64,000 nt of DNA from contig NC_013501.1 of the NCBI RefSeq assembly GCF_000024845.1, positions 62,001-126,000 of the forward strand. Direction: 5' to 3'. The translations under genes and the position numbers were made by a program. The stretch is from Rhodothermus marinus DSM 4252. GTDB taxonomy: Bacteria; Bacteroidota; Rhodothermia; Rhodothermales; Rhodothermaceae. A model generated the notes under the pieces. The model worked only from the letters and a program-made list of their open reading frames with translations. It did no database searches and was not told the origin of the DNA. Positions 51,374 to 61,481 of this stretch are shown here, in pieces (the first letter of the stretch is position 1; the number at the start of each line of letters is the position of its first letter).

Positions 51374-51743
51374 GGTGGCTTCTCGATCCGTTGCACGTGT
51401 CGTTAAGCTAAACGAATCGCCGGAGAAATGCTTCCTGGCGACCGACTGCAAAGGGCAAACTTTTCTACAAAAGCGCTTTTTGGAGCTATTTGAGCGAAAA
51501 GCAGGCGTCTGGGCCAGCGCAGTCTGCAGGGCGAAGACGATCAGGAAAAGGCCCGGGCGTAGCCGTCGAAGATGCACCATGACGTAAGGGTTGAACTGGT
51601 GATGGCCTCGGCGACCGGTGCGCAGCTCCCTGAGGAATGGTTTCGGAAAAGCGTCGGAAAACGCCGTTTTTTTTAGTCCATTTGGAAAATTGCCGGTTCG
51701 TCCTTAATCAAGAAGGATCTCTTCCACGAAACGGGAGCCTTCG
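51374..51743. other. Intergenic region upstream of prpB and the 232-residue membrane protein
   Basis: About 370 bp separating divergent genes, so it should hold both promoters. It contains an open minus-strand extension of prpB with a signal-peptide-like start (51580), and the tandem CGGAAAA/GCGT repeats followed by eight T at 51667-51674. The latter looks like a weak terminator or a promoter-upstream A/T tract. Nothing else is recognised. Confidence 0.4.
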
Positions 51744-52442
51744 ATGAAAACGTTGCGGCTGGACGGGTTGCTGAAGATCGTGATTGTGCTGGCGATCGCC
51801 TCGCTGGGGGCCTCGGTTTTTGTGTTGCTGGATCCCTGGCACTGGATCGGCGCCACCGCGGAGCGGGTGGGAATCAGCCAGGCCCTCTCGACGGCGCTGG
51901 CGTTGCTGCTGGGGACCATCGCGATCATTGTGGCGGTCACGGTGGAGCGCACCGAGTACCGGGCGCAGGAAGCGCTGCGGTCCGATGTGGTCGAACTGGC
52001 CGCCACGCTGCACAGCGTGCTGACGAAGACGGCCGCCTGGTACGCCCGGCGCGGCCAGACCGGTACCCCGCCTCCTGCGCCCGACTTCGAGGCCGAGCGC
52101 TACGCGATCGGACGGTTCCTGTGCAGCCCGACGGGATTCGCGTTTCTCTGTCGAGCCGCCGAAAAAAGCGCCGAGGCCGGTCGGCGCAACGCGCCGGAGG
52201 TGTGGCGTGGCTTCAGCCTGGTACTGGCCGATCTGCAGATGCTGCAGGGTACGGCGCTGGCGCGCTTCGTCTATGAGGCGCGCGATGCCTTCTTCGAGAT
52301 GGTGGACCTGATCGGTCACCTCTCGGCGCACGACCTGCGCCAGATCCGACGCTTTCTGGAAGATTTCGAGCACGCCATGCCGTTTTACCGGCAGGCAATG
52401 GCCGAGTCGGTGCTGGTCCGCGCGTTCCGAAACCTGCACTGA
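51744..52442 (+). CDS. Membrane protein with helical cytoplasmic domain, unknown function
   Basis: A 232-residue protein. Two N-terminal transmembrane helices (LLKIVIVLAIASLGASVFVL and LSTALALLLGTIAIIVAVTV) are joined by a short Trp-rich loop (DPWHWIG). A largely helical cytoplasmic region of about 165 residues follows (QEALRSDVVELAATLHSVLT, FSLVLADLQMLQGTALARFV). No enzyme motif is seen. The gene stands alone, divergent from prpB, with a GGGAG ribosome-binding-site-like stretch before the ATG. Confidence 0.7.
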   Translation: MKTLRLDGLLKIVIVLAIASLGASVFVLLDPWHWIGATAERVGISQALSTALALLLGTIAIIVAVTVERTEYRAQEALRSDVVELAATLHSVLTKTAAWYARRGQTGTPPPAPDFEAERYAIGRFLCSPTGFAFLCRAAEKSAEAGRRNAPEVWRGFSLVLADLQMLQGTALARFVYEARDAFFEMVDLIGHLSAHDLRQIRRFLEDFEHAMPFYRQAMAESVLVRAFRNLH

Positions 52443-52503
52443 TACGATTCCCCGAACGTCATGGTGCGTGTGTCCCCTGACCGCACCTTGTTCCTCGGCC
52501 GAA

Positions 52504-52594
52504 AGCACGGGCGCACACTGCGGTGCGCCCCTACCAGATCAACGACGACCTTTCCACCATGTAGGGGTGGACCGCTGTGTCCGCCCCTACGTAC
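52504..52594. repeat. GTAGGGGCG-type palindromic interspersed repeats
   Basis: Two neighbouring imperfect palindromes. The first is GGGCGCAC/GTGCGCCC at 52509-52530. The second is GTAGGGGTGGA with TCCGCCCCTAC at about 52562-52592. The shared core GTAGGGGYG and its reverse complement CGCCCCTAC are the hallmark of small REP-like elements found in many copies in several thermophile and cyanobacterial genomes. They lie in the convergent gap between the membrane protein gene and bioD, where such elements usually insert. Confidence 0.65.
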
Positions 52595-52669
52595 CCGCGG
52601 ATCATGTCCGGCACATGGGGAGCAGTGTCATCATGCACTGGTGAATCACCGAATTACATATGAGGGGGA

Positions 52670-54794
<2,125 letters not shown>

Positions 54795-54801
<7 letters not shown>

Positions 54802-55826
54802 TGGATCAGCACGGCGGCCGAAAGCAGTCCGGCGCCCACGGCCGTGAGCAGCAGCAGGTCGCCGGGGGCGAAGCGATGCGCTTCGAGCGCCAGCGCCAGC
54901 GGAATCGTGGCGGCCGAGCTGTTGCCGATCCGATCGACGAGGTTGACGGTGCGCGCTTCAGGCATGCCCAGTTGCCGGCGGGCTTCTTCGATCAGCCGGT
55001 GGTTGGCCTGATGCGGAATCCACCAGGCGACGTCGTCGAGGTCGAGGCCGGCCTGCTGGAGCACGCGTCGCCCGGCTTCGGCCATGCCGGTGGCGGCCCG
55101 TCGGAAGAGCGCGCGGCCGTCTTTCATGTACATGAGGTGTTCGCCGCGGGCCACGCGTTCGGGCGTGAGCGGTCGGCGGCTTCCACCGGCCGGGATGTAG
55201 AGGTCGTCCCAGCAGGAGCCGTCGGCGCCCAGCCAGCAGGCCACGATGCCGCGCGAACCCTCCGAGGGGCCGAGCACGACGGCGCCGGCCCCGTCGGCAA
55301 AAAGCGCCGAGGTTTTCGGGTCGTCGGGGTTGGTGCGGCGGCTGAGCACGTTGGCGCCGATCACGAGCACGCAGGTACGCTGCAGGCGCACGTAGCCGTC
55401 GGCCAGCGCCAGCGCATACAGGAAGCCGCTGCAGGCGCCGGCCAGATCGACGGCGCCTGCGTGCTTCAGCCCCAGGCGATGGGCCACGACGGGCGCCGTC
55501 GGTGGCAGCAGGTGGTCGGGCGTGCTCGTGGCCAGCAGCAGCAGGCCGATGCGCTCAGGGGACAGCTCGGCCTGTGCCAGCGCGGCCGCCCCGGCACGGA
55601 CGGCCAGATCGCTCGTGGCTTCGTCGGGACCCACGAGCGGACGCTCCCGGATGCCCGTGCGTCGGGCGATCCAGCCCGGCGGCAGGCCCAGGCGCCGTTC
55701 GGTTTCGGTGCTCGGCTCGCGGTGGGCCGGAAGCGCCGCGCCCACGCCCAGCACGGCCGCTCGCCGCGCCGGGGCGGCGGTGGCCGTCGCAGGGAGCGGT
55801 GTGGTCAGGGACTGTTCAGGCAACAT
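54795..55826 (-). CDS. bioZ: KAS III-like 3-oxoacyl-ACP synthase in the biotin operon (BioZ-like)
   Basis: 343 residues from ATG 55826, overlapping the bioF end by 11 bp. The FabH catalytic triad is complete: C132 (DLAGACSGFLYAL), H272 (IPHQANHR) and N302 (GNSSAATIPL). FabH normally condenses acetyl-CoA with malonyl-ACP. Inside a biotin operon the likely role is that of BioZ, which condenses glutaryl-CoA with malonyl-ACP to 3-oxopimeloyl-ACP, giving the pimeloyl moiety. No bioC, bioH, bioW or bioI is seen nearby, which fits this reading. A misplaced fatty-acid FabH is the alternative. The chemistry is certain by motif; the substrate is inference from context. Confidence 0.8.
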
Positions 55827-56994
55827 GGGGCTGGATCGCTTCGGCTTCGGGAAAGGCGGCCAGAGCCGCCTCGATGTCGTCGTCGGTGTGCGTGGCCATG
55901 GGGGCCAGTCGGATCCGGCTGGTGCCGGGCGGCACCGTCGGCGGCCGAATGGCCGGGGCGAGCACGCCGCGCGTTTCCAGCATAGCCGACAGACGCAATG
56001 CCGCCTCGGGCGCACCCACCAGCACGGCCAGCATGGGCGCCGGTGGTTCGTGCCGGACCGTGTAGCCCAGGGCTTCGAGCCCGGCCTTCAGGCGGGCAAC
56101 GTGCGCCTGTTGCCGGTGCCGTCGCCGCGCGCCTTCGTCGGACTGCACCAGGCGGACGGCCTCCAGCGCCGCAGCGGCCAGCACGGGCGAAATCCCCGTG
56201 CTGTAGATGAAGGCGCGGGCGCGGTGCAGCAGGTAGTCGACGAGCGCCCGCGATCCCAGCGCGGCGCCTCCCTGCACGCCCAGCGCCTTCGAGAGCGTGG
56301 CCACCTGCACGGGAATCCGATCGGCCACGCCCAGATGATGGGCGGTGCCCCGGCCTTCGGGGCCCACGATCCCGGTGCCGTGCGCGTCGTCCACGACGAG
56401 CACGGCGTCGTAGCGGGCGGCCAGTTCGGCCAGCTCCGGAAGCGGCGCCACCGTGCCGTCCATGCTGAAGATGGCATCCGTCACGATGAAGCGGCGGCCG
56501 CCCGGGGCCGGTCCGGGCCCCTGCAGGAGCCGCTCGAGTTGCTCCAGGTCGCGGTGGCGGTAGTAGCGGAAGCGGGCGCGGCTGAGCCGGGCGCCGTCGT
56601 TCAGGCTGGCGTGGTTGAGCGCGTCCGCAAAGATCTGGTCGCGCGGACCCGCGAGTGCCGAGAGCACGCCCACGTTGGCCGCATAGCCGCTCGGAAACAC
56701 CAGGGCGGCTTCGGTTTCCTTGAGGGCGGCCAGGGCCGCCTCGAGCGCTTCGTGCACGGGGCGGTCGCCCACCACCAGCCGGGCGGCCCCGGCCCCGACA
56801 CCCCAGCGCTCCAGCGCCTCGCGGGCGGCCGCCGTCAGACGCGGATCCGTGCTCAGCCCCAGGTAGTCGTTCGAGGCCAGGTTCAGCAGGCGGCGGCCGT
56901 CACGTTCCACGTACGGACCGGCCGCAAGCGGCCGGAGCGTGCGGCGCAGTCCTTTCGCCTCAAGCTGCCGGAGTTGCCGGGTGAGCCACTCCAT
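55816..56994 (-). CDS. bioF: 8-amino-7-oxononanoate synthase
   Basis: A 392-residue alpha-oxoamine synthase. LASNDYLGLSTDPRL is the family start motif, VVDDAHGTGIVGPEG binds PLP, and the PLP lysine is in VATLSKALGVQGGA. It condenses pimeloyl-ACP/CoA with alanine to KAPA. Its first 35 bp overlap the 3' end of bioB, and its stop overlaps the bioZ start, pointing to coupled translation. An N-terminal MEWLTRQLRQLEAKGLRRTL is normal for BioF. Confidence 0.95.
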   Translation of the reverse strand: MEWLTRQLRQLEAKGLRRTLRPLAAGPYVERDGRRLLNLASNDYLGLSTDPRLTAAAREALERWGVGAGAARLVVGDRPVHEALEAALAALKETEAALVFPSGYAANVGVLSALAGPRDQIFADALNHASLNDGARLSRARFRYYRHRDLEQLERLLQGPGPAPGGRRFIVTDAIFSMDGTVAPLPELAELAARYDAVLVVDDAHGTGIVGPEGRGTAHHLGVADRIPVQVATLSKALGVQGGAALGSRALVDYLLHRARAFIYSTGISPVLAAAALEAVRLVQSDEGARRRHRQQAHVARLKAGLEALGYTVRHEPPAPMLAVLVGAPEAALRLSAMLETRGVLAPAIRPPTVPPGTSRIRLAPMATHTDDDIEAALAAFPEAEAIQPHVA

Positions 56995-57994
56995 GGGGGC
57001 GGGCCGGTTGGGGCGTTTCGGGCACGAAGCCCAGGTCTTCGATCATCTGCCAGTCGGCCTCGGCCGCCTGACCCTTTTCGGTCAGGTAGTCGCCCAGAAA
57101 CAGGCTGTTCGCCACCATGAGCGCCAGCGGCTGGAGGCTCCGCAGGTGCAGCTCGCGTCCGGCCGAGGCCCGGATCTCCGCTTTCGGGTTGACGAACCGG
57201 AACACCGACAGGTAGCGCAGGCAGGCCCACGGGGTCAGGTGGCGGACGGTCTGTCCGTCGCCCAGCGGGGTGCCCTTGATCGGAATCAGAAAGTTGACCG
57301 GGATCGACGTGGCGCCGGCCTCACGCAGCGCGTAGGCCATGTCGAGCACGTCTTCGTCGGTTTCTCCCATGCCCAGGATGACGCCCGTACAGGTCTGCAG
57401 CCCCGCTTTCAGGGCGGTCTGAACGGTTCGGATCCGGTCCTCGAAGGTGTGCGTCGAGCAGATGCGCGCGTAGTGGCGCGGGCTCGTGTTCAGGTTGTGG
57501 TTGTAGGCGTCCACGCCGGCTTCTCTGAGCTGGCGCGCCTGCTCTTCGTCCAGGATGCCCATGCAGGCGCAGATTTCCAACGGTAGTTCGGCCTTGATGC
57601 GGCGGGTGGCTTCGAGCACGGTCTCCAGCTCGCGCCGGTGCGGTCCACGGCCCGAGGTCACGATGCAGAAGCGCTGGGCGCCGGCCGCATAGGCTTTGCG
57701 CGCGCGGTCGAGGATTTCTTCGACCGACAGCATGCGGTAGCGTGGAATTGGCGCCTTCGAGATGCGCGACTGGGAGCAATAGTGACAGTCTTCCGGACAG
57801 ATGCCGCTCTGGGCGTTGAGCAGCACGTTGACCTTGACGCGGTTGCCGAAAAAGTGCCGACGCACGCGCCAGGCCGCCTCGACAAGCCGCAGCGTGTCTT
57901 CGTCGGGCAGCTGCAACAGCGCGCGGGCCACGTCGCGCGTGGGCGGCCGGTCTTCGAGCGCGTCGGCCACCAGTTGATCCCAGGCGATTTCCAT
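56960..57994 (-). CDS. bioB: Biotin synthase (radical SAM)
   Basis: 344 residues from ATG 57994. The radical SAM motif CPEDCHYC (C66, C70, C73) is the BioB form CxxxCxxC. YNHNLNTSPRHYARICSTHT and the [2Fe-2S]-ligand Arg region (NPKAEIRASAGRE) are present. It inserts sulfur into dethiobiotin. It follows birA by 19 bp and overlaps bioF. The last 25 residues are a non-conserved Pro/Ala-rich tail created by the overlap with bioF. Confidence 0.97.
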   Translation of the reverse strand: MEIAWDQLVADALEDRPPTRDVARALLQLPDEDTLRLVEAAWRVRRHFFGNRVKVNVLLNAQSGICPEDCHYCSQSRISKAPIPRYRMLSVEEILDRARKAYAAGAQRFCIVTSGRGPHRRELETVLEATRRIKAELPLEICACMGILDEEQARQLREAGVDAYNHNLNTSPRHYARICSTHTFEDRIRTVQTALKAGLQTCTGVILGMGETDEDVLDMAYALREAGATSIPVNFLIPIKGTPLGDGQTVRHLTPWACLRYLSVFRFVNPKAEIRASAGRELHLRSLQPLALMVANSLFLGDYLTEKGQAAEADWQMIEDLGFVPETPQPARPHGVAHPATPAA

Positions 57995-58013
57995 GGTGTC
58001 GTCTACGGGTTGG

Positions 58014-58949
58014 TCAGGGGTTGGTAGCAACGGGTTGCAGGAGGGCGACGTCGCCGGCCGAGACCGTTCGGCGGGTGCCGTCGGGCAGACGCACGCGGAG
58101 CGCGCCGGAGGGCTCGACATCTTCGGCGAGGCCTTCCACCGGTCCGGCCGGGGTCTCGATGCGTACCGGGCGGCCCAGCGTGTAGCTGAAACGACGCCAG
58201 GCGTCGAGCACGGCCCCGGCGTCGGCCAGGCGGTCGTACCAGTGCTCCAGGCGAGCCAGCAGCCGCGCCAGCAGGTCCACACGCCGCAGGTCGGGCCGGT
58301 AGGTCTCGAGGCAGGCGGCCTCGGGCGGCAGCGGGGCTTCGTGCACGTTCAGGCCGATGCCCAGCAGCAGGTAGCGCACTTCCTCGCCGCGCAGGTCGGC
58401 TTCGACCAGGACGCCCGCCAGCTTGCGGCCGTCGGGGGCCAGCAGGTCGTTGGGCCATTTCAGGCCGCCCACTTCGGCCGTTTCGGCCAGCGCCACGCCG
58501 GCCGCCAGCGACAGCCGCAGCAGATCGGTCAGCGGCAGCCGGGGGCGCAGCAGTACCGAAAAGTACAGGCCGGCGCCCGGTGGACTGACCCACCGGCGGC
58601 CGCGCCGGCCCCGGCCCCCGGTCTGCTGCTCGGCCAGCACGACAGCCCCTTCGGGCGCGCCCGCTTCGGCCCAGGCGCGCAGTTCGTCCTGGGTGCTCGT
58701 CGTGCGGCCCAGGTAGCGGTAGGCCCGGCCGAAGCGTCCCTGCAGGAGCGGCTGCAGCAGGTGCGGGGCCGGACTCCCCGGCCGCAGCCGATAGCCCCGG
58801 CCCTGCACGATTTCGATCGGATAGCCGGCCTCCTGTAGCCGGTGGGCCTGCTTCCAGACGGCCACGCGGCTCAGCCCCAGCCGCCGCGCCAGCAGCGCCC
58901 CGCTCGTGAACGTCTCGTTCAGACAGGCCAGCAACGCCACTTCCTTCAT
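58014..58949 (-). CDS. birA: Bifunctional biotin-protein ligase / biotin operon repressor
   Basis: 311 residues from ATG 58949; an in-frame TTG at 58958 is less likely. The N-terminal winged helix (GALLARRLGLSRVAVWKQAH) binds DNA. The central ligase domain has the biotin/adenylate loop GGRGRRGRRWVSPPGAGLYF and KWPNDLL, and a C-terminal SH3-like domain ends the protein. It ligates biotin to carboxylases and, as biotinoyl-AMP complex, represses the operon it heads. The BirA-type operator just before its start codon supports autoregulation. Confidence 0.95.
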   Translation of the reverse strand: MKEVALLACLNETFTSGALLARRLGLSRVAVWKQAHRLQEAGYPIEIVQGRGYRLRPGSPAPHLLQPLLQGRFGRAYRYLGRTTSTQDELRAWAEAGAPEGAVVLAEQQTGGRGRRGRRWVSPPGAGLYFSVLLRPRLPLTDLLRLSLAAGVALAETAEVGGLKWPNDLLAPDGRKLAGVLVEADLRGEEVRYLLLGIGLNVHEAPLPPEAACLETYRPDLRRVDLLARLLARLEHWYDRLADAGAVLDAWRRFSYTLGRPVRIETPAGPVEGLAEDVEPSGALRVRLPDGTRRTVSAGDVALLQPVATNP

Positions 58950-58978
58950 GTTAACCAAGATAGAACAGATCGGTTAAC
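58950..58978 (-). promoter_or_regulatory. BirA operator controlling the biotin operon
   Basis: GTTAACC-N15-GGTTAAC is a perfect 7-bp inverted repeat with the half-sites and spacing of known BirA boxes (GTTAACC-N14/15-GGTTAAC type). It lies immediately upstream of the birA ATG, so repressor binding would block transcription or initiation of the whole birA-bioBFZAD operon. Confidence 0.88.
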
Positions 58979-59071
58979 CAGTGCAAGATCGGGGACGATC
59001 GATGGGCTTGACCGGCTGTGTTTTTATGTGTAAAGTGCAATGGCAAATGGATCAGTGTAACGCAGGTGAGC

Positions 59072-59902
59072 ATGATGCGGCGTGTTGCTTTCATTCTGTG
59101 CAGTTTGTTGTTCGGGTGCTCGATTCTGGACGGCGACCAGCCGATCCGCCTGCCCCACTGGGAGCTGGTCTGGTCCGACGAGTTCGATTACAACGGGCTT
59201 CCGGATCCGGCGAAGTGGGATTACGATGTGGGCGGTCACGGCTGGGGTAACCAGGAGTTGCAGTACTACACGCGGGCGCGGATCGAAAACGCCCGTGTAG
59301 GTGGTGGGGTGCTCATCATCGAGGCGCGACGGGAGTCCTACGAAGGGCGCGAGTACACCTCGGCGCGGCTGGTGACGCGCGGAAAGGCGTCGTGGACGTA
59401 CGGGCGCTTTGAGATCCGGGCGCGGCTTCCCTCGGGACGGGGCACCTGGCCGGCCATCTGGATGCTTCCGGATCGCCAGACCTACGGCAGCGCCTACTGG
59501 CCCGACAATGGCGAGATCGACATCATGGAGCACGTCGGCTTCAATCCCGATGTGGTGCACGGTACCGTTCACACGAAGGCCTACAACCACCTGCTGGGTA
59601 CGCAGCGGGGCGGTAGCATTCGGGTACCCACCGCCCGCACGGACTTCCACGTGTACGCGATCGAGTGGACGCCCGAGGAGATTCGCTGGTTTGTGGACGA
59701 TTCGCTCTACTACCGCTTTCCGAACGAGCGCCTGACCAACCCCGAGGCCGACTGGCGCCACTGGCCCTTCGATCAGCCGTTCCACCTGATCATGAACATC
59801 GCCGTCGGCGGCACCTGGGGCGGTCAGCAGGGCGTCGATCCGGAGGCCTTCCCGGCCCAGCTCGTGGTCGACTACGTGCGCGTGTACCGATGGGTGGAGT
59901 AG
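59072..59902 (+). CDS. bglA: GH16 endo-beta-1,3(4)-glucanase (lichenase/laminarinase), lipoprotein
   Basis: 276 residues from ATG 59072 (ATG 59075 follows directly). MRRVAFILCSLLFGC is a lipoprotein-type signal with lipobox LLFGC. The GH16 active site GEIDIMEHVG holds the nucleophile Glu, Asp and acid/base Glu with the beta-bulge Met typical of laminarinases. Trp-rich LVWSDEFDYNGLPDPAKWDY opens the jelly roll. The sequence agrees, from memory, almost residue for residue with the thermostable beta-glucanase of Rhodothermus marinus, which sets the genus. It cleaves beta-1,3 and beta-1,3-1,4 glucans such as laminarin and lichenan. Confidence 0.93.
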   Translation: MMRRVAFILCSLLFGCSILDGDQPIRLPHWELVWSDEFDYNGLPDPAKWDYDVGGHGWGNQELQYYTRARIENARVGGGVLIIEARRESYEGREYTSARLVTRGKASWTYGRFEIRARLPSGRGTWPAIWMLPDRQTYGSAYWPDNGEIDIMEHVGFNPDVVHGTVHTKAYNHLLGTQRGGSIRVPTARTDFHVYAIEWTPEEIRWFVDDSLYYRFPNERLTNPEADWRHWPFDQPFHLIMNIAVGGTWGGQQGVDPEAFPAQLVVDYVRVYRWVE

Positions 59903-59927
59903 GGACAGCCGGTTGGGATGAGTAGCC

Positions 59928-60373
59928 TCAGGGCAGGTGTTCCAGGTCGTCCAGATCTCGGTAACGGCCGCTTGCTTGTTAAGCTTCAGATCTTTCAAGT
60001 TGATCAGATTGACCGGGATGCCGTCCAATTCGTCAACAACTCGGGCTGCATAGCAGGTCTCGAAATTGACACCGGAAAGCGAGGTGTGGAGCTCAATGCG
60101 CAGAGGCGGTACACCTAATCGAACGATCTGATTTTCTTTTAGAAAGAGGTCCGCCGAAAGTGCAGGGACGTTAAAGCCAAATTCCTGCAATACTCGAACG
60201 AGTTTTTCTGCATTTTCGGGATGAATGCGAACCCATATATCCGGATCGGCAGTGGCTCGCGGATATCCATGATAGCCGACAGCGTAGCCTCCAACCAATA
60301 GATACTCAACCTGATGAGCGTTGAGTAATCTCAAGAACTCTTTGAAGTCGGACGGTAGATGGATCGTAGCCAT
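59928..60373 (-). pseudogene. Nucleotidyltransferase-like protein with a frameshift near its 3' end
   Basis: From ATG 60373 the frame encodes MATIHLPSDFKEFLRLLNAH, then VEYLLVGGYAVGYHGYPRAT with the nucleotidyltransferase GG...DxD pattern (ADPDIW). The frame follows the family through LINLKDLKLNKQ (about residue 132), then continues into unrelated sequence without stop to 59024. In the -1 frame, SGRYRDLDDLEHLP and a stop at 59928-59930 give exactly the family's usual end. The switch falls in a CAAGCAAGC repeat (59971-59979), where loss of one 4-base AAGC unit explains it. It is paired with the overlapping small gene upstream. Confidence 0.78.
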
Positions 60374-60518
60374 AGAGAACCTGGCGCATCAGTTCAACCG
60401 CCTGCAGTCGTTCCGCAGGAGTACGTGTCAGCCAGAAACGCTTTTCATCGGTCTGCTCGAAAAGCGATGTAACTTCAAAGACCCTCCGATTCACCTTTGC
60501 CGAGCCAAGCACATTCAT
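60306..60518 (-). CDS. Small partner protein of the nucleotidyltransferase
   Basis: A 70-residue protein from ATG 60518. The pattern RTPAERLQAVELMRQVLYGY and DPSTVRLQRVLEITQRS matches a short conserved family regularly found directly before nucleotidyltransferase-fold genes, in the style of a toxin-antitoxin or MNT-like pair. It overlaps the start of the nucleotidyltransferase by 68 bp in another frame, and both reading frames are family-like in the overlap. The function is unknown; an antitoxin-like or substrate-recognition role is inference. Confidence 0.72.
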   Translation of the reverse strand: MNVLGSAKVNRRVFEVTSLFEQTDEKRFWLTRTPAERLQAVELMRQVLYGYDPSTVRLQRVLEITQRSSG

Positions 60519-60566
60519 AGCTTTTGAAACACGGGATGTTATTTTTTTCGCTTACCACGGAGCGAA

Positions 60567-61466
60567 TCAGAGGATTCCGTGCTTAAGCCCGGACATCACT
60601 TCTTCGGCCAGGGCGAGGGCGCCCAGCACACCGGCGCGGTCGCCGAGCGCCGGCGGGACGATGAACGTGTCGAGGTCGGGCAGCGCCACATAGCCGTTGA
60701 TGCAGGCGGCCACGTGGCGGCGGATGCGCGGAAACAGGTGCGTCTGGTGCATGACGCCGCCCCCCAGGATGAGACGCTGGGGCGAGAGTGTCAGGATCAG
60801 GTTGGCCAGCCCGAAGGCCAGGTATTGGGCCACTTCGTCCCAGGCCGGATGGTTGGGGGGTAGCTCGGGGGCCGGTCGACCCCAACGTGCGGCGATGGCC
60901 GGTCCGGAGGCCAGTCCCTCGAGGCAGTCGCCATGGAAGGGGCAGTGACCGGGGCGATCGTCGCCGGGCAGGCGGGGGATGAACAGGTGGCCGATCTCGG
61001 GGTGCTGGCGGCCGTGGTGGCGCCGGCCGTTGACGATGACCCCGCCGCCGATGCCCGTACCGATCGTCAGGTAAACGAACGTGTGCAGGCCGCGTCCAGC
61101 CCCCCAGCGTTGCTCGCCCAGCGCGGCGGCGTTCACGTCGGTGTCGAAGGCCACGGGCACGTTCAGCGCGCGGCGCAGCGTGCCCGCCACATCGGTGTGC
61201 GCCCAGCCGGGTTTTGGCGTGGTTGTGATGTAGCCGTAGGTGGGCGAGCCCGGATCGGGATCGACGGGGCCGAACGAACCAATGCCCAGCGCCGCAATCG
61301 GCTCGGGCTGGCGCCGGAAAAAGTCGATTACGCGGCCGAGCGTTTCCTCGGGCGTCGTGGTGGGAAAGCGTTCGAGCGCCCGGATGTCGTCCGGGCCGGT
61401 CCCGACGGCGCAGACGAACTTGGTGCCGCCGGCTTCGAGGCCTCCCAGGAGTGGACGTTCGGCCAT
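60567..61466 (-). CDS. ROK-family fructokinase
   Basis: A 299-residue protein. The ATP-binding [14 protein letters not shown] begins the chain, the sugar/catalytic segment is [15 protein letters not shown], and the zinc-binding motif [15 protein letters not shown] is the mark of fructokinase-type ROK kinases. It phosphorylates fructose, or a related hexose, to the 6-phosphate in the cytoplasm. It lies 15 bp after the AcuC-like gene in the same direction and may share its transcript. Confidence 0.88.
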   Translation of the reverse strand: MAERPLLGGLEAGGTKFVCAVGTGPDDIRALERFPTTTPEETLGRVIDFFRRQPEPIAALGIGSFGPVDPDPGSPTYGYITTTPKPGWAHTDVAGTLRRALNVPVAFDTDVNAAALGEQRWGAGRGLHTFVYLTIGTGIGGGVIVNGRRHHGRQHPEIGHLFIPRLPGDDRPGHCPFHGDCLEGLASGPAIAARWGRPAPELPPNHPAWDEVAQYLAFGLANLILTLSPQRLILGGGVMHQTHLFPRIRRHVAACINGYVALPDLDTFIVPPALGDRAGVLGALALAEEVMSGLKHGIL

Positions 61467-61481
61467 GGTGGGTTGCGTTTT

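Noticed and set aside
51374-51580. In-frame upstream extension of prpB with a signal-peptide-like sequence
   Set aside because: The lyase family is cytoplasmic, there is no ribosome binding site, and the sequence after the hydrophobic stretch is unlike any mature protein, so it is treated as chance or a remnant.
52504-52594. CRISPR array
   Set aside because: Only two imperfect palindromes without regular spacers; they fit dispersed REP-like repeats instead.
58956-58958. TTG start for birA three codons upstream of ATG 58949
   Set aside because: It would lie inside the BirA operator, and the ATG is the better start; the extra residues add nothing to the HTH domain.
59024-59927. Extension of the nucleotidyltransferase frame antisense to the GH16 gene
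   Set aside because: The family end is found in the -1 frame, and the continuation is the antisense shadow of the glucanase gene.
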